Positions 53,662-62,739 of a stretch of 64,000 nucleotides of DNA are shown here, in pieces. The notes under the pieces are model-generated. The model worked only from the letters and a program-made list of their open reading frames with translations. It was not told the origin of the DNA and did no database searches. The stretch is from NBLH01 sp050296515 (GTDB lineage: Bacteria > Bacteroidota > Bacteroidia > Bacteroidales > NBLH01): NCBI GenBank assembly GCA_050296515.1, contig JBNKRJ010000077.1:1-64000 (forward strand), given 5' to 3'. A program made the translations under genes and the position numbers. Within the stretch, counting starts at the first letter, position 1, and the number at the start of each line of letters is the position of its first letter.

Positions 53662-56220
53662 CTATTTACTGAAATAAAAATCACCAAAAATCGAGGAATT
53701 CTCCCATGGAACTTGTTTTTTTTGCGACATTTCATAAACATTTTTTCGAACTTGCTTAAAAACATCCTCAATTCTCAGTCCTGGCTTGCGAAGAGCGTCA
53801 AGGAGCTGCTCTGTATAAAGACCATTTTTACCAGTACCATCAGAAGCAACATTACCAGGTGAAGTTGCATAGGCAATAAAAGTTCCAGTTGGTGCCATGG
53901 TAGTTGCTAATCCCCTGTTACCACTTGAACGAAAACTTCTTGCAAAAGGGTTATCTCTACATGCATCAAGTATTATTATATTTAGCTCGTTTTTTGCATA
54001 ATCCATCTCGCCCATCAATCGTTTTAAGTTAACGGATTCCAGTTCAACATCCATTTCTTTCTCAATCTTAGCATCAACTGGTATTAGGTAGTTTTCTCCA
54101 TTCACCTGCATACCGTGTCCAGCATAGAAAAACAACCCAACACCTTTATTTGCAGCAAGTTTATTACCAAACTCGCGCATATGTGTTTTCATATCTGCTT
54201 GATTAAGATTAGTGTACACCATCACATCAAACCCCAAACGTTTTAATTCATTGCCAACATCCTTGGCATCATTTACAGGGTTTTTAAGTGGGGACGTTAA
54301 ATATTCTCCATTACCTATTACTAAAGCATATCTTTTTTGATTTGTTGTTGATGTAGCATTGTATTTTATACTTCTGATTCCGGACTCAGCTTTTCCTGCT
54401 CCATTTTCAACCACTACTTTTACTTTATTGTCGCCGGGTTTTAGCTTTACAGTTCGTTCAATTGTATAATCGCAGTTTGATGTTACTACACTAAATCCTC
54501 TCACTGCATTATTTACCTGAAGCTCCTCATTTACATAAATTTGAACATTCCTTAGCTCTTCCTTTGAACTAATACAGAGTTTGACTTTTGTTTCTGACTT
54601 ATCAACTTCGGAACTGGCATATGTTGGGGTCAGCCACGAAACTTTAGGTGGCAACAAGTCTTTTTGGGTAGAACCAACATAAACTCCATTTTTATATTCA
54701 CCCGATTGTGTACGACCATCGGCAAAATACATTGTTCCTATTCCATGATACCTTCCGTATGCAAAGCCACCAACATACTTACTACCATCTATTGCATTTT
54801 TAAAGTTACCTTGTCCATGGTATTTCCCATCTTTAAATTCTCCAATGTATTCATGTCCTTCTGCAAAAGTATAAGTTCCCTGTCCTTCATATTTACCAAG
54901 TTTAAAGGTCCCAACATATTTATCTCCATTTTGTTGAACATATGTTCCAAACCCATTTTGACAATCTCCCGAAATACATCCTGATTTAGCTATATTCTGA
55001 CCGGTATATGTTCCATTTTCCCAGAACCCTTTTTTTATTTCTCCTTCTGGAGATGTTTGAACCCCATATCCATGTCGTTTATCATCTTTCCATTCCCCTT
55101 CATGAATCCAACCATCTGCCCAAGTATTAGTTCCTTGTCCATTTCTCTTATTATTTTTCCAGTTACCAACATACTTTTCGCCACTCTGCCATGTATAAAC
55201 TCCATAGCCATCATTACAATCACCTGAGATACAACCATACTGATTTTTTCCAGAGCCAACATACTTTCCATCTTCCCACATTCCTGTTTTTGAGGTTCCA
55301 TCAACATAATAATATGTACCATAACCATTTATTTTATGATCTTTCCACTCACCATCATATTTTTCTCCACTGGAATAATACATTATACCATTTCCATCAA
55401 TGTTACCACCTTTCCAGTTACCACTATATCGTCCTCCGTCAGTCCATTCATAAGTTCCTTCCCCTTCTCTTATTCCTGCAACAAAATTACCTTCATACTT
55501 TCCTCCATCATCGTAAATCTTCGTTCCAAATCCATCCTGGCAATCACCTGATATACAACCAGTTTGATTTATATTTTGATTTCCCAGGTACTCCCCCTTT
55601 GACCAATATCCCTTTTCTATTGTACCATTTGCATAGAAAAGCGTTCCTTCTCCATCTCTTTTATCATCTTTCCATTCTCCAACATACTTATCTCCGTTTG
55701 AATATTCATTCGTTCCTTCTCCATTTCGTTTATCATCAGCCCACTCTCCTCTGTACCAGGACCCATTTGTCCAGTAATTTGTTCCAAACCCTTTCCTTTT
55801 TTGACTAACCCAATATCCTTCATATTTTTCTCCCGTAGAAAAAACATAAGTTCCGTGCCCATTATCACAATCACCAGATATACAACCAGAACTCACATTG
55901 CTATTATTATTGGGCCTGTTCTTTCCAAGATACTTATTATTAGACCAATACCCCACATCCTGAGCACCACCAGCATAATAATAAGAGCCATAACCATCAA
56001 AAGCTCCATTTTTCCATTCACCTACATATTTATCCCCATTTGAAAAATAGTAGGTTCCGGAACCATGCCTTTGACTATTAGAAAAATCACCAATATACTT
56101 ATCACCACTGTCCCAAACATAAGTTCCATATCCATTATCACAATTTCCTGAAATACATTGCTGCCCGTAAATAAAGGCCGAGAAGAGTATAAATGAAAGT
56201 AAAAGTATTGCCCTGTTCAT
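53662..56220 (-). CDS. Secreted MORN-repeat caspase (C14), second of a tandem pair
   Basis: The 852-residue protein has a signal peptide (MNRAILLLSFILFSAFIYGQ) and the same architecture as its neighbour, but with five Cys-pair MORN modules instead of four. It is about 85 residues longer. Then come the Ig-like linker (VKLKPGDNKVKVVVENGAG) and the caspase domain: YALVIGNGEYL, FFYAGHG (His702) and IILDACRDNPF (Cys754). Both dyad residues are intact. Tandem duplication with module gain or loss explains the pair. The 81-bp gap between the genes carries a TTTCATCA/TGATGAAA hairpin (53607-53627). Confidence 0.82.
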   Translation of the reverse strand: MNRAILLLSFILFSAFIYGQQCISGNCDNGYGTYVWDSGDKYIGDFSNSQRHGSGTYYFSNGDKYVGEWKNGAFDGYGSYYYAGGAQDVGYWSNNKYLGKNRPNNNSNVSSGCISGDCDNGHGTYVFSTGEKYEGYWVSQKRKGFGTNYWTNGSWYRGEWADDKRNGEGTNEYSNGDKYVGEWKDDKRDGEGTLFYANGTIEKGYWSKGEYLGNQNINQTGCISGDCQDGFGTKIYDDGGKYEGNFVAGIREGEGTYEWTDGGRYSGNWKGGNIDGNGIMYYSSGEKYDGEWKDHKINGYGTYYYVDGTSKTGMWEDGKYVGSGKNQYGCISGDCNDGYGVYTWQSGEKYVGNWKNNKRNGQGTNTWADGWIHEGEWKDDKRHGYGVQTSPEGEIKKGFWENGTYTGQNIAKSGCISGDCQNGFGTYVQQNGDKYVGTFKLGKYEGQGTYTFAEGHEYIGEFKDGKYHGQGNFKNAIDGSKYVGGFAYGRYHGIGTMYFADGRTQSGEYKNGVYVGSTQKDLLPPKVSWLTPTYASSEVDKSETKVKLCISSKEELRNVQIYVNEELQVNNAVRGFSVVTSNCDYTIERTVKLKPGDNKVKVVVENGAGKAESGIRSIKYNATSTTNQKRYALVIGNGEYLTSPLKNPVNDAKDVGNELKRLGFDVMVYTNLNQADMKTHMREFGNKLAANKGVGLFFYAGHGMQVNGENYLIPVDAKIEKEMDVELESVNLKRLMGEMDYAKNELNIIILDACRDNPFARSFRSSGNRGLATTMAPTGTFIAYATSPGNVASDGTGKNGLYTEQLLDALRKPGLRIEDVFKQVRKNVYEMSQKKQVPWENSSIFGDFYFSK

Positions 56221-56373
56221 AGTTTTCAGATTAAAGTATTAATTTAAATTCACTTGACTAGTAAATTTATAAAAATAATACTTAAAGGGCAAGGTTTTTT
56301 GATGATGTTATTTGGCAATAATGTCCCAACAAAAGAACTTTCGATAAAACATTAATATGTGAAATTAATTTAA

Positions 56374-56928
56374 TTATATAGCTACACCCTTAATTATTTC
56401 ATACTTAACTCCTGTTCTTTGCAGAACACTTTCAAATAAAACAACCGCCTCAATAACAGCAATTTGAAAATCTACATTTTTAAATTCTTCAACATATTTC
56501 TGCAACATTATTTCGTTAGAAAGGGATTTCACCCTCCCTATTGTTAAATGCGCTTTAAAAGGCCGGCTTTCTAATTCAAAACCTATACTCTCCATTGCCT
56601 CATCAACTTCTTTAGCCAATACAGAAAGTACATCCACTTTTTTTAATCCCAGCCAAATAACACTTGTCCGTCTTTGCTTCTTAAAACAACCTAATCCCTT
56701 AATTTCAATGCTAAATCTCTCAAATTTTGTTACAACATCTTCAATAGAGCGAACTATTAGAGGAACAATAGATGAAGGAGTATTGCCTAAAAACTTCAAG
56801 GTAATATGAAAGTTTTCTACAGGAACCCATTTTATCTTATCATTCTTAAGCCTTATCTTTAATTTGGAGTAGAAATCAAGCAGCTCAGCACTTGGCGTAA
56901 TTTTAATACCGATAAATAACCGTTTCAT
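56374..56928 (-). CDS. thpR: RNA 2',3'-cyclic phosphodiesterase (LigT/ThpR family)
   Basis: The 184-residue 2H phosphoesterase has its two His-x-Thr/Ser motifs: NFHITLKFLG (first) and KAHLTIGRVK (second). The start MKRLFIGIKI is typical. It hydrolyses 2',3'-cyclic phosphates in RNA processing. It is a single gene, preceded by a terminator of the LuxR-type gene. Confidence 0.85.
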   Translation of the reverse strand: MKRLFIGIKITPSAELLDFYSKLKIRLKNDKIKWVPVENFHITLKFLGNTPSSIVPLIVRSIEDVVTKFERFSIEIKGLGCFKKQRRTSVIWLGLKKVDVLSVLAKEVDEAMESIGFELESRPFKAHLTIGRVKSLSNEIMLQKYVEEFKNVDFQIAVIEAVVLFESVLQRTGVKYEIIKGVAI

Positions 56929-56945
56929 ATTTGCAGAAATAAAAA

Positions 56946-56966
56946 AGGCTGTTGTAACAACAGCCT
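56946..56966 (-). terminator. Terminator downstream of the LuxR-type gene
   Basis: AGGCTGTTG-TAA-CAACAGCCT is a perfect 9-bp stem with a 3-base loop. On the minus strand it is followed by a run of T. It stands between the minus-strand LuxR-type gene and thpR. Confidence 0.85.
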
Positions 56967-56989
56967 CTTAAGTTTTCAATAATAATGCG

Positions 56990-57466
56990 TTAAACCAGTC
57001 TGTTTCTGTTCGCGTATTCTAATAAATCTGCCTTTTTAGCAAAATTCATTTTAGCATATATGCGTTCTTTATGATCCTGTACCTTACTATCTTTCCAATC
57101 CAATAACTCAGCAATTTCATTTTGAGTAAACCCTTTTGCAATTAACTTAAAAATAACACGTTCTGTGTCATTTAAAGTTTTATAATTACACTTAGGGGTA
57201 GTTGAATTTTGAGATTGCAAAAAGGTCTCACGTAAACGCATAAATTCATCCTTACCAATCATCTTGATTAACAAGTTTCTGGCAAATTGTGCACGTTCTT
57301 TTCGAGTTCCTTCCTTCTGACCGAAAACATTCACAGCCATTTGGTTTTCAACATAATCAAAAAAACCGTCAAACTCATTGATAACAGTGAGTTTCGTCTT
57401 ATTCGGTTTTTTCGGGTTAACCGTTTTTAAAACAAAAAGATTTTGACTACTTAATAGGGGGTTCAT
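56990..57466 (-). CDS. LuxR-type HTH protein
   Basis: The 158-residue protein has a C-terminal GerE/LuxR-type HTH that reads LNDTERVIFKLIAKGFTQNE, then IAELLDWKDSKVQDHKERIY, with a 90-residue N-terminus lacking a receiver or autoinducer domain. It may be a constitutive DNA-binding regulator or need another partner. It is followed by its own terminator. Confidence 0.75.
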   Translation of the reverse strand: MNPLLSSQNLFVLKTVNPKKPNKTKLTVINEFDGFFDYVENQMAVNVFGQKEGTRKERAQFARNLLIKMIGKDEFMRLRETFLQSQNSTTPKCNYKTLNDTERVIFKLIAKGFTQNEIAELLDWKDSKVQDHKERIYAKMNFAKKADLLEYANRNRLV

Positions 57467-57670
57467 TTTAACAATTTAAATATTAATACTCTAGGCTAAA
57501 GTAAAAAACTTTTTTTGTTTAACAATAGTATAACGGCAATTAAGGATATAAAATTATCAACATATTAACAATTCTGATAAACAACTAGTAATAAATACAT
57601 TAATACAAAAAAACATTACAAATACACTTTTTTTAACATATTTTTTCCTTTATATTCGGAAAACAAAAGC

Positions 57671-57678
57671 TATATTTG
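57671..57678 (+). promoter_or_regulatory. -7 box TATATTTG of the barrel gene at 57704
   Basis: This is an exact TAnnTTTG match, 25 bp before the ATG at 57704. No strict -33 partner was found. Confidence 0.5.
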
Positions 57679-57703
57679 TTGAGGTAACTTAATAGAAATC
57701 AAT

Positions 57704-58342
57704 ATGAATTTAAGATTTTATATAATCGGTTTGATTCTTTTATTTGCAGTTAATAATATTCATTCGCAAAATATTACATATACTAATGAAGAGGATATAA
57801 TTCAACCAGCTGCAGAAAACAGTGCTGATTTTCTGCAAAACAATGAAGAAAAAAAAACACCCCGAATTAATTACAACGTTAATGTTGGAACAAGTGTGAC
57901 TAGTAGTAAGTTTGGAAATACTGTGAGTTTGTATACAGCTCCAGAAATAAGATATAGATTGGCACCTAAACTCAGTATTTCGGCGGGTTTTTTAATAACA
58001 AACACAACAGTATCAGGATATTATGCTGCTGAAAAAGAAAAACAGAGCAACTTTACAAATACCTATCTGTATACGGGCATTGATTACTATGCTACCGAGA
58101 GATTAAGAATTAGTGGAGAAATTTTATATGGAATAAATCAACCAAAATATTCTGCTTTTGGCAATAATAATAGTTCTGACTATTATTTGAGATTTAGTGC
58201 CGAGTATAAAATTACCAAAAGTCTTAGTGTTGGAGTACAAATAATTAATCAAAATATGGGATACCCAGGTTATAATGATCCATTTAATAGAGATCCATTT
58301 AATAATTATTATAACCCTTATAATCCATTCTCAAGATTTTGA
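57704..58342 (+). CDS. Outer-membrane beta-barrel-like protein
   Basis: The 212-residue protein has a signal peptide (MNLRFYIIGLILLFAVNNIH) and alternating strands (NYNVNVGTSVTSSKFGNTVS, PEIRYRLAPKLSISAGFLIT) typical of a small outer-membrane barrel. The C-terminal part is Asn/Pro/Phe-rich (GYNDPFNRDPFNNYYNPYNP), which is unusual. No family name can be given. It is followed by a bidirectional terminator. Confidence 0.6.
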   Translation: MNLRFYIIGLILLFAVNNIHSQNITYTNEEDIIQPAAENSADFLQNNEEKKTPRINYNVNVGTSVTSSKFGNTVSLYTAPEIRYRLAPKLSISAGFLITNTTVSGYYAAEKEKQSNFTNTYLYTGIDYYATERLRISGEILYGINQPKYSAFGNNNSSDYYLRFSAEYKITKSLSVGVQIINQNMGYPGYNDPFNRDPFNNYYNPYNPFSRF

Positions 58343-58350
58343 AATAAAAA

Positions 58351-58375
58351 AAAAACTGCTTAAAGCAGTTTTTTT
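58351..58375. terminator. Bidirectional terminator between barrel gene and siaC
   Basis: AACTGCT-TAA-AGCAGTT (58354-58370) forms a 7-bp stem with a 3-base loop, flanked by A-runs and T-runs, so it works on both strands. Confidence 0.85.
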
Positions 58376-58383
58376 TTATTTTT

Positions 58384-58803
58384 TTAGAAGAAATCATCAT
58401 CATCATCGTCTTCATCACTCATCCCGGTTTTTTCGTATTCAACCATTTCAAACTTCACTTTTACAAGATGAGTAAATCTTATTCCTAATGCATGCATATC
58501 TTCATCAATTCTATCATAATGCCACCTAATCGTAACATTACTTTTCTCGTTTATTTTATCAATTAAAAAAATAAGCTCAAAAATTTGTTTTGATGAAGCT
58601 GTATTCAAATATTCAATATTGAAATCGAAAACAGTAATTGGAAGAGGATTGTCTCTATATCTCTTCAGCCATTCCAAAACCGGAGCATAAAACTCAATGG
58701 CATTTTCAGGCAATGATACATTGGAAATTTTGAATATGTTATTTTCCGGATCAAATATAATCTCCGGTGTATCTTCTGTAGCCGCTATTCTTAATGGATC
58801 CAT
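58384..58803 (-). CDS. siaC: SiaC-family (DUF1987) regulatory phosphoprotein
   Basis: The 139-residue protein has the SiaC core: PLRIAATEDTPEIIFDPENN, FDFNIEYLNTASSKQ with Thr68 (the position phosphorylated in Pseudomonas SiaC), and a highly acidic C-terminus (DEDDDDDDFF). SiaC is a partner-switch protein set by a phosphatase and a SiaB kinase, and binds a diguanylate cyclase in Pseudomonas. It is 26 bp downstream of a double SiaB-like gene; no SiaA phosphatase or SiaD-type cyclase is seen here. The output is unknown. Confidence 0.8.
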   Translation of the reverse strand: MDPLRIAATEDTPEIIFDPENNIFKISNVSLPENAIEFYAPVLEWLKRYRDNPLPITVFDFNIEYLNTASSKQIFELIFLIDKINEKSNVTIRWHYDRIDEDMHALGIRFTHLVKVKFEMVEYEKTGMSDEDDDDDDFF

Positions 58804-58829
58804 TCGAAAAAGTAAATTTTACAATTATT

Positions 58830-59972
58830 TTATTTCAGTTTAATCGATGTTTGTAATGTGAAAAACGAAAAATCGTCGTTTACTTTAGTGAAATCATATG
58901 CTATTTCTCTGTGCGTTTTTAAGCGCATATCAATAAAGCCTAACCCTGTTTTTTGAGGATCTATGGCACTTTGATCTAACAATATTTTATTAAAATACTC
59001 ATTTAACTCATCTTCATTCAAACCATTTACCATATCAAGTCTTTCTCTAAAATCCTCAACCTTTGAGTTTTTAATAAAGTTACCTGATGTGAGAATAAAT
59101 TCATCGCTTGTCTGGCCTAAATAAAATATTCCGGATGTGCCATCTGGATATTCTTCCATATTATCTCCATGCTTGCTTATATTTTGAAGCATTTCGACCA
59201 TAATATAATATACCTTCTTAGCTGGCCCACTTGTACTCATTTGCCCTTTAATAATTGACAAAAGGCTTAGAATATTATTTTGATTAAAATTTCCGTTAAA
59301 ATTAAGCAGTATATCTCGCTTTGATAAAAGATGATTTAAACTTTTTATGCTTTTAATTGACTCATTATCCTCGCTTGTCACCTCCTCTGTACCCATATCA
59401 AGTCTCGAAGGAATTTCTGTTTGAAGATAAAAATATGACCAATATAAATCAACATACTCAAAATCAAACAACAATTTGTTACCAGATCTTCTGGCCATTT
59501 CAATTAAGCCAAGGCCTGCACCTCCTTTATCTGATAATTCACCAGTACTCAGAATTTCTCTGTGTAACTTCTTAAGCTCCTCCCTATCAAGACTATTTAC
59601 TCTTTCTAATCTTTGCTTAAGAGAATCAACTTTGCTGTTAACGATTAAATTACCTGTTGTAATCAAGTACCTGCTACCTTGCTTTTGAATTGCAAAAATA
59701 CCGGTATAATCATCAACATCTCCTGAAATAACTTCCTCCTGATGACGGGTGACATTTTGTAACCCTTCAACCATAATAAAGTAAATTCTATTCTGGAGAG
59801 ATGATTTGTCAACTAGCTTTTGTAGATTACTTTCTGCTAAAGAAAGTATTTTACGGGTAAGATTCTGCGAAAAACTGCCCCGATAAATGTATTCAAAATC
59901 CCCGTTTTCAACTCTTTTAAAGAGATCGTAGGTAATTTTTAAAGGCTTGCTTGTACTTCGTTTTCTTATCAT
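58830..59972 (-). CDS. Tandem double SiaB-family kinase
   Basis: The 380-residue protein has two SiaB-like (DUF6272) domains, each with a GHKL-type ATP site. In the first, the N-box FIMVEGLQNVTRHQ has Glu69/Asn73 and the G-box is GGAGLGLIEMARRSG. In the second, the N-box YYIMVEMLQNISKHG has Glu260/Asn264 and the G-box is KTGLGFIDM. The linker (about 192-212) is acidic. SiaB is usually single-domain (~180 residues), so this is a fused duplication. It probably phosphorylates SiaC, which follows it. The intergenic stretch 59973-60414 shows no gene. Confidence 0.75.
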   Translation of the reverse strand: MIRKRSTSKPLKITYDLFKRVENGDFEYIYRGSFSQNLTRKILSLAESNLQKLVDKSSLQNRIYFIMVEGLQNVTRHQEEVISGDVDDYTGIFAIQKQGSRYLITTGNLIVNSKVDSLKQRLERVNSLDREELKKLHREILSTGELSDKGGAGLGLIEMARRSGNKLLFDFEYVDLYWSYFYLQTEIPSRLDMGTEEVTSEDNESIKSIKSLNHLLSKRDILLNFNGNFNQNNILSLLSIIKGQMSTSGPAKKVYYIMVEMLQNISKHGDNMEEYPDGTSGIFYLGQTSDEFILTSGNFIKNSKVEDFRERLDMVNGLNEDELNEYFNKILLDQSAIDPQKTGLGFIDMRLKTHREIAYDFTKVNDDFSFFTLQTSIKLK

Positions 59973-60348
59973 AAGTCTGCTTGTTCAACTTTTACCGGTT
60001 TTATCGAAATAGACTTGCTACTCAAAATAAAACACCCCGTAAAATTGTGCCAAAGACTTAAATTATTGATCCTATTTTATTTTCATTAATTGCTTTGGTC
60101 TTGATTAACAAAAATAATAGATTTTTTTGAAATTCAAACCTTTTTTGACACTAATAAGATGTTTAAATAATATTACTTCCGAAAGCATAATGGAATTTCT
60201 AGCACATAAGTACTTAATTAACCAAATTATAGACTACTATCCGAACAAATAAAATCAATAAGCAACTGATTATCTGCTGGATAAAAATTAGACAAAAAGA
60301 AAATAGTCAAATACTGTATAATCTCATAGTTTGGAATTTGATATTTTG

Positions 60349-60356
60349 TAGCTTTG
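60349..60356 (+). promoter_or_regulatory. -7 box TAGCTTTG of the flavodoxin gene
   Basis: This is an exact TAnnTTTG match, 58 bp before the ATG at 60415. It is the only recognisable element in the 442-bp gap. Confidence 0.5.
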
Positions 60357-60414
60357 CATAAATACTAATTACAAAGAAATTAAAGAATTGTCAAGCATTT
60401 AATTCAATAAACAA

Positions 60415-60942
60415 ATGGATAAAATAGCATTGCTTTATGCTCCCGCAAAAGGGAGAACAGAGAAAGTAGCCAAAATGATTTGTAAAAAAATAGGCAACGA
60501 AAAGTTTGATCTAATACTTATTGATGAACAAACGGAGCCTAAAGTATTAACAAATTATAAAAAAATAATATTCGGAATTTCAACTGTTGGAAGAGATAGT
60601 TGGGATGCAAACTATACAAAAATAGGTTGGGACCTCTTTTTGCCAAAACTTCAGGACTTTGATTTTTCTAAAAAAACTGTTGCAATTTTTGGCTTAGGTG
60701 ATCATATCTTATATGCAAACAACTTTGTTGATTCAATGGGGTCATTGGCAAAAGTTGTGGAAGAAAATGGTGCAAATTTAATAGGCAAATGCAGCTCTGA
60801 AGGATATACTTTTTCAGAATCAGAAGCATTGGTTGGTAACACATTTTTAGGGCTACCCATTGATGAGGATAACGAAGAGGAACTAACTGAAGAGCGGCTT
60901 GCAAGCTGGTTAAAAAAGATATCCGAAGATTTTGGATTCTAA
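60415..60942 (+). CDS. fldA: Flavodoxin, long-chain type
   Basis: The 175-residue protein has an FMN phosphate-binding loop altered to APAKGRTEKVA (usually TGxTGNTExVA). The other elements are regular: STVGRDSWDANYTKIGWDLF and AIFGLGDHILYANNFVDSMG. The family transfers electrons at low potential. The gene has its own -7 box. Confidence 0.82.
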   Translation: MDKIALLYAPAKGRTEKVAKMICKKIGNEKFDLILIDEQTEPKVLTNYKKIIFGISTVGRDSWDANYTKIGWDLFLPKLQDFDFSKKTVAIFGLGDHILYANNFVDSMGSLAKVVEENGANLIGKCSSEGYTFSESEALVGNTFLGLPIDEDNEEELTEERLASWLKKISEDFGF

Positions 60943-61080
60943 TTAACTTTTACGCATACTAATTCAGAAAATTTCCTTTACTTTGGGGCTTTGAATTTAA
61001 TAATAGAGTTTGAAAACACACTATTTACTACAATAGCCTTAAAATTATTTGTTTCAACATTTTAAGGAATTATCAGAGCT

Positions 61081-61230
61081 ATGATAATTTGTAACGCCCT
61101 GAATTATAAATCTTTCTCATTATTATTTGGGTTTTACGCAATTATGACAGTAGTAGTTGAAGTATTTAGCAGCCATCATTTTTTAGTGAAGAACTTTATT
61201 ATTAAGGATGTTAAATTGCTTATAGCTTAA
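61081..61230 (+). CDS. Possible 49-residue ORF, unconfirmed
   Basis: This is a short ORF (MIICNALNYKSFSLLFGFYA...) between flavodoxin and the next barrel gene, ending 16 bp before that gene's ATG. It is hydrophobic in the middle, lacks a clear ribosome-binding site and matches no known family. The rest of the 304-bp gap (60943-61246) holds nothing recognisable. Confidence 0.2.
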   Translation: MIICNALNYKSFSLLFGFYAIMTVVVEVFSSHHFLVKNFIIKDVKLLIA

Positions 61231-61246
61231 TTATTTATGCTTAACA

Positions 61247-61936
61247 ATGGATGAAACTTTTAGAAAAAAAATACTGTTATTATTTACTATTCTTTTAGTA
61301 GCAGGTTTAGTAAATGCACAAAAAAGAGCATCAATAGGCTTGAGCTTTGGTTCTGGCGTTTCAAGCTATTATTTTGTGACAGATATAAATATCAATGCGG
61401 ACTATATTGATAACGATTTTGTGCCGGTTTATGAAGGAGGATTGATTTTTAATTACCTAGATAAAAATGCTGGTATACAAATAGGCGTTAAATACACTCA
61501 AAAAGGCTGGATAGAAAACTTCCAAAATGGAGCCTCTGCAAAATTGATGTTTGATTGTATTGAAGTACCTCTACTGACTCAAATTCGGTTTAGCAGATAC
61601 AAAAGATCTGGCTGGGTACTGCTTTTTGGAACTTATGGAAACTATGTAATAGAAGAAAGTGACTCTTCTTTTTCGGAAGTAAAGCCTGACTATACTATTG
61701 ATACAGAATTTGTTAAATACAACGAATTATTGTATAACACCTTTGAGTTTGGTATAAAAGGAGGAGGTGGTTTTGAGTTTGGATTAGGAAAAAACAGCCT
61801 TCAATTACAGATACTATTTACACAGGGTTTTGTAAACCTTTTTGACTCTGAAAGAGAAGGTATTTATCGTTCTCTAAGTCAAAGTTTGATGGTAAGTGCT
61901 GTTTATAAATTTACTTTATTTAGAAGAGATCAATAG
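61247..61936 (+). CDS. PorT-like outer-membrane beta-barrel protein
   Basis: The 229-residue protein has a signal peptide (LFTILLVAGLVNAQ) and barrel strands such as RASIGLSFGSGVSSYYFVTD, VKYTQKGWIENF and GIKGGGGFEFGLG, as in PorT/outer-membrane barrel proteins of the phylum. No enzymatic motif is visible. It is 13 bp upstream of yggS, with which it may be cotranscribed. Confidence 0.7.
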   Translation: MDETFRKKILLLFTILLVAGLVNAQKRASIGLSFGSGVSSYYFVTDININADYIDNDFVPVYEGGLIFNYLDKNAGIQIGVKYTQKGWIENFQNGASAKLMFDCIEVPLLTQIRFSRYKRSGWVLLFGTYGNYVIEESDSSFSEVKPDYTIDTEFVKYNELLYNTFEFGIKGGGGFEFGLGKNSLQLQILFTQGFVNLFDSEREGIYRSLSQSLMVSAVYKFTLFRRDQ

Positions 61937-61949
61937 AAAGAAGTTGAGG

Positions 61950-62615
61950 ATGGACATAAAATCAAACATACTATCAATAAAAAGGAAACTGCCTGAACAT
62001 GTAAAATTGGTTGCTGTTTCTAAAACAAAACCAAATGAGGATATTTTAAAGGCCTACAAAGCCGGACAGAAGATTTTTGGTGAAAACAAAGTACAAGATC
62101 TATCAAAGAAGTATGAAGAATTGCCCAAAGACATTCAATGGCATTTTATAGGGCACTTGCAAACAAATAAAGTAAAATATGTTGCTCCATTTGTTTCATT
62201 AATACATGCAGTTGATAGTTTAAAGTTATTAAGCACAATTAGCAAAGAAGCAATTAAAAACAACAGAACTATTGATTATCTATTTCAACTACATATTGCT
62301 GATGAAGAATCGAAGTTTGGATTATCCTTCGAGGAACTAGAAAAAATAGTCTGTTCTGAAGAATTTAAGCAAATTCCTAATGTCAACCTAAGAGGTTTGA
62401 TGGGAATGGCAACTTATACTGATGATATCGAACAAATAAAGCGTGAATTTGGTGGTTTAAAGGCGCATTTTGATGAAATAAAAAAAAAATACTTTGCCGA
62501 TAAATATGATTTTAACGAATTGTCAATGGGAATGTCTTCGGATTTTGAACTTGCTGTTGAACAAGGAAGCACAATGGTTAGAATCGGCAGTACAATTTTT
62601 GGTGAAAGAAACTAA
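61950..62615 (+). CDS. yggS: YggS/PROSC PLP-binding protein
   Basis: The 221-residue protein, started at MDIKSNILSIKRKLPEH behind a GAGGA-type ribosome-binding site, has VAVSKTKPNEDIL with the PLP-lysine, then GENKVQDL, WHFIGHLQTNKVKYV and LSMGMSSDFELAVEQGSTMVR. The family maintains PLP homeostasis. The longer ATG at 61896 would overlap the barrel gene, so it is rejected. Confidence 0.9.
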   Translation: MDIKSNILSIKRKLPEHVKLVAVSKTKPNEDILKAYKAGQKIFGENKVQDLSKKYEELPKDIQWHFIGHLQTNKVKYVAPFVSLIHAVDSLKLLSTISKEAIKNNRTIDYLFQLHIADEESKFGLSFEELEKIVCSEEFKQIPNVNLRGLMGMATYTDDIEQIKREFGGLKAHFDEIKKKYFADKYDFNELSMGMSSDFELAVEQGSTMVRIGSTIFGERN

Positions 62616-62691
62616 TAATCAAGTAATTGATAATATATTTAGAGTGAGTTTAAATTGATTGAATTACTTGGCGAAAACAGAAAAATATAAT

Positions 62692-62699
62692 TACTTTTG
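62692..62699 (+). promoter_or_regulatory. -7 box TACTTTTG of the dihydroorotate-dehydrogenase-like gene
   Basis: This is an exact TAnnTTTG match, with a TTG at 62668-62670 about 21 bases upstream. It lies 40 bp before the ATG. Confidence 0.6.
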
Positions 62700-62739
62700 G
62701 TTCAAAATAATTTAACAAATATTTAAAAAATAATATAAA

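Noticed and set aside
55035..55808. Long ORFs in other frames across the MORN-caspase genes
   Set aside because: They arise from the repetitive MORN coding sequence (His/Met/Leu-rich shadows) and have no domain of their own.
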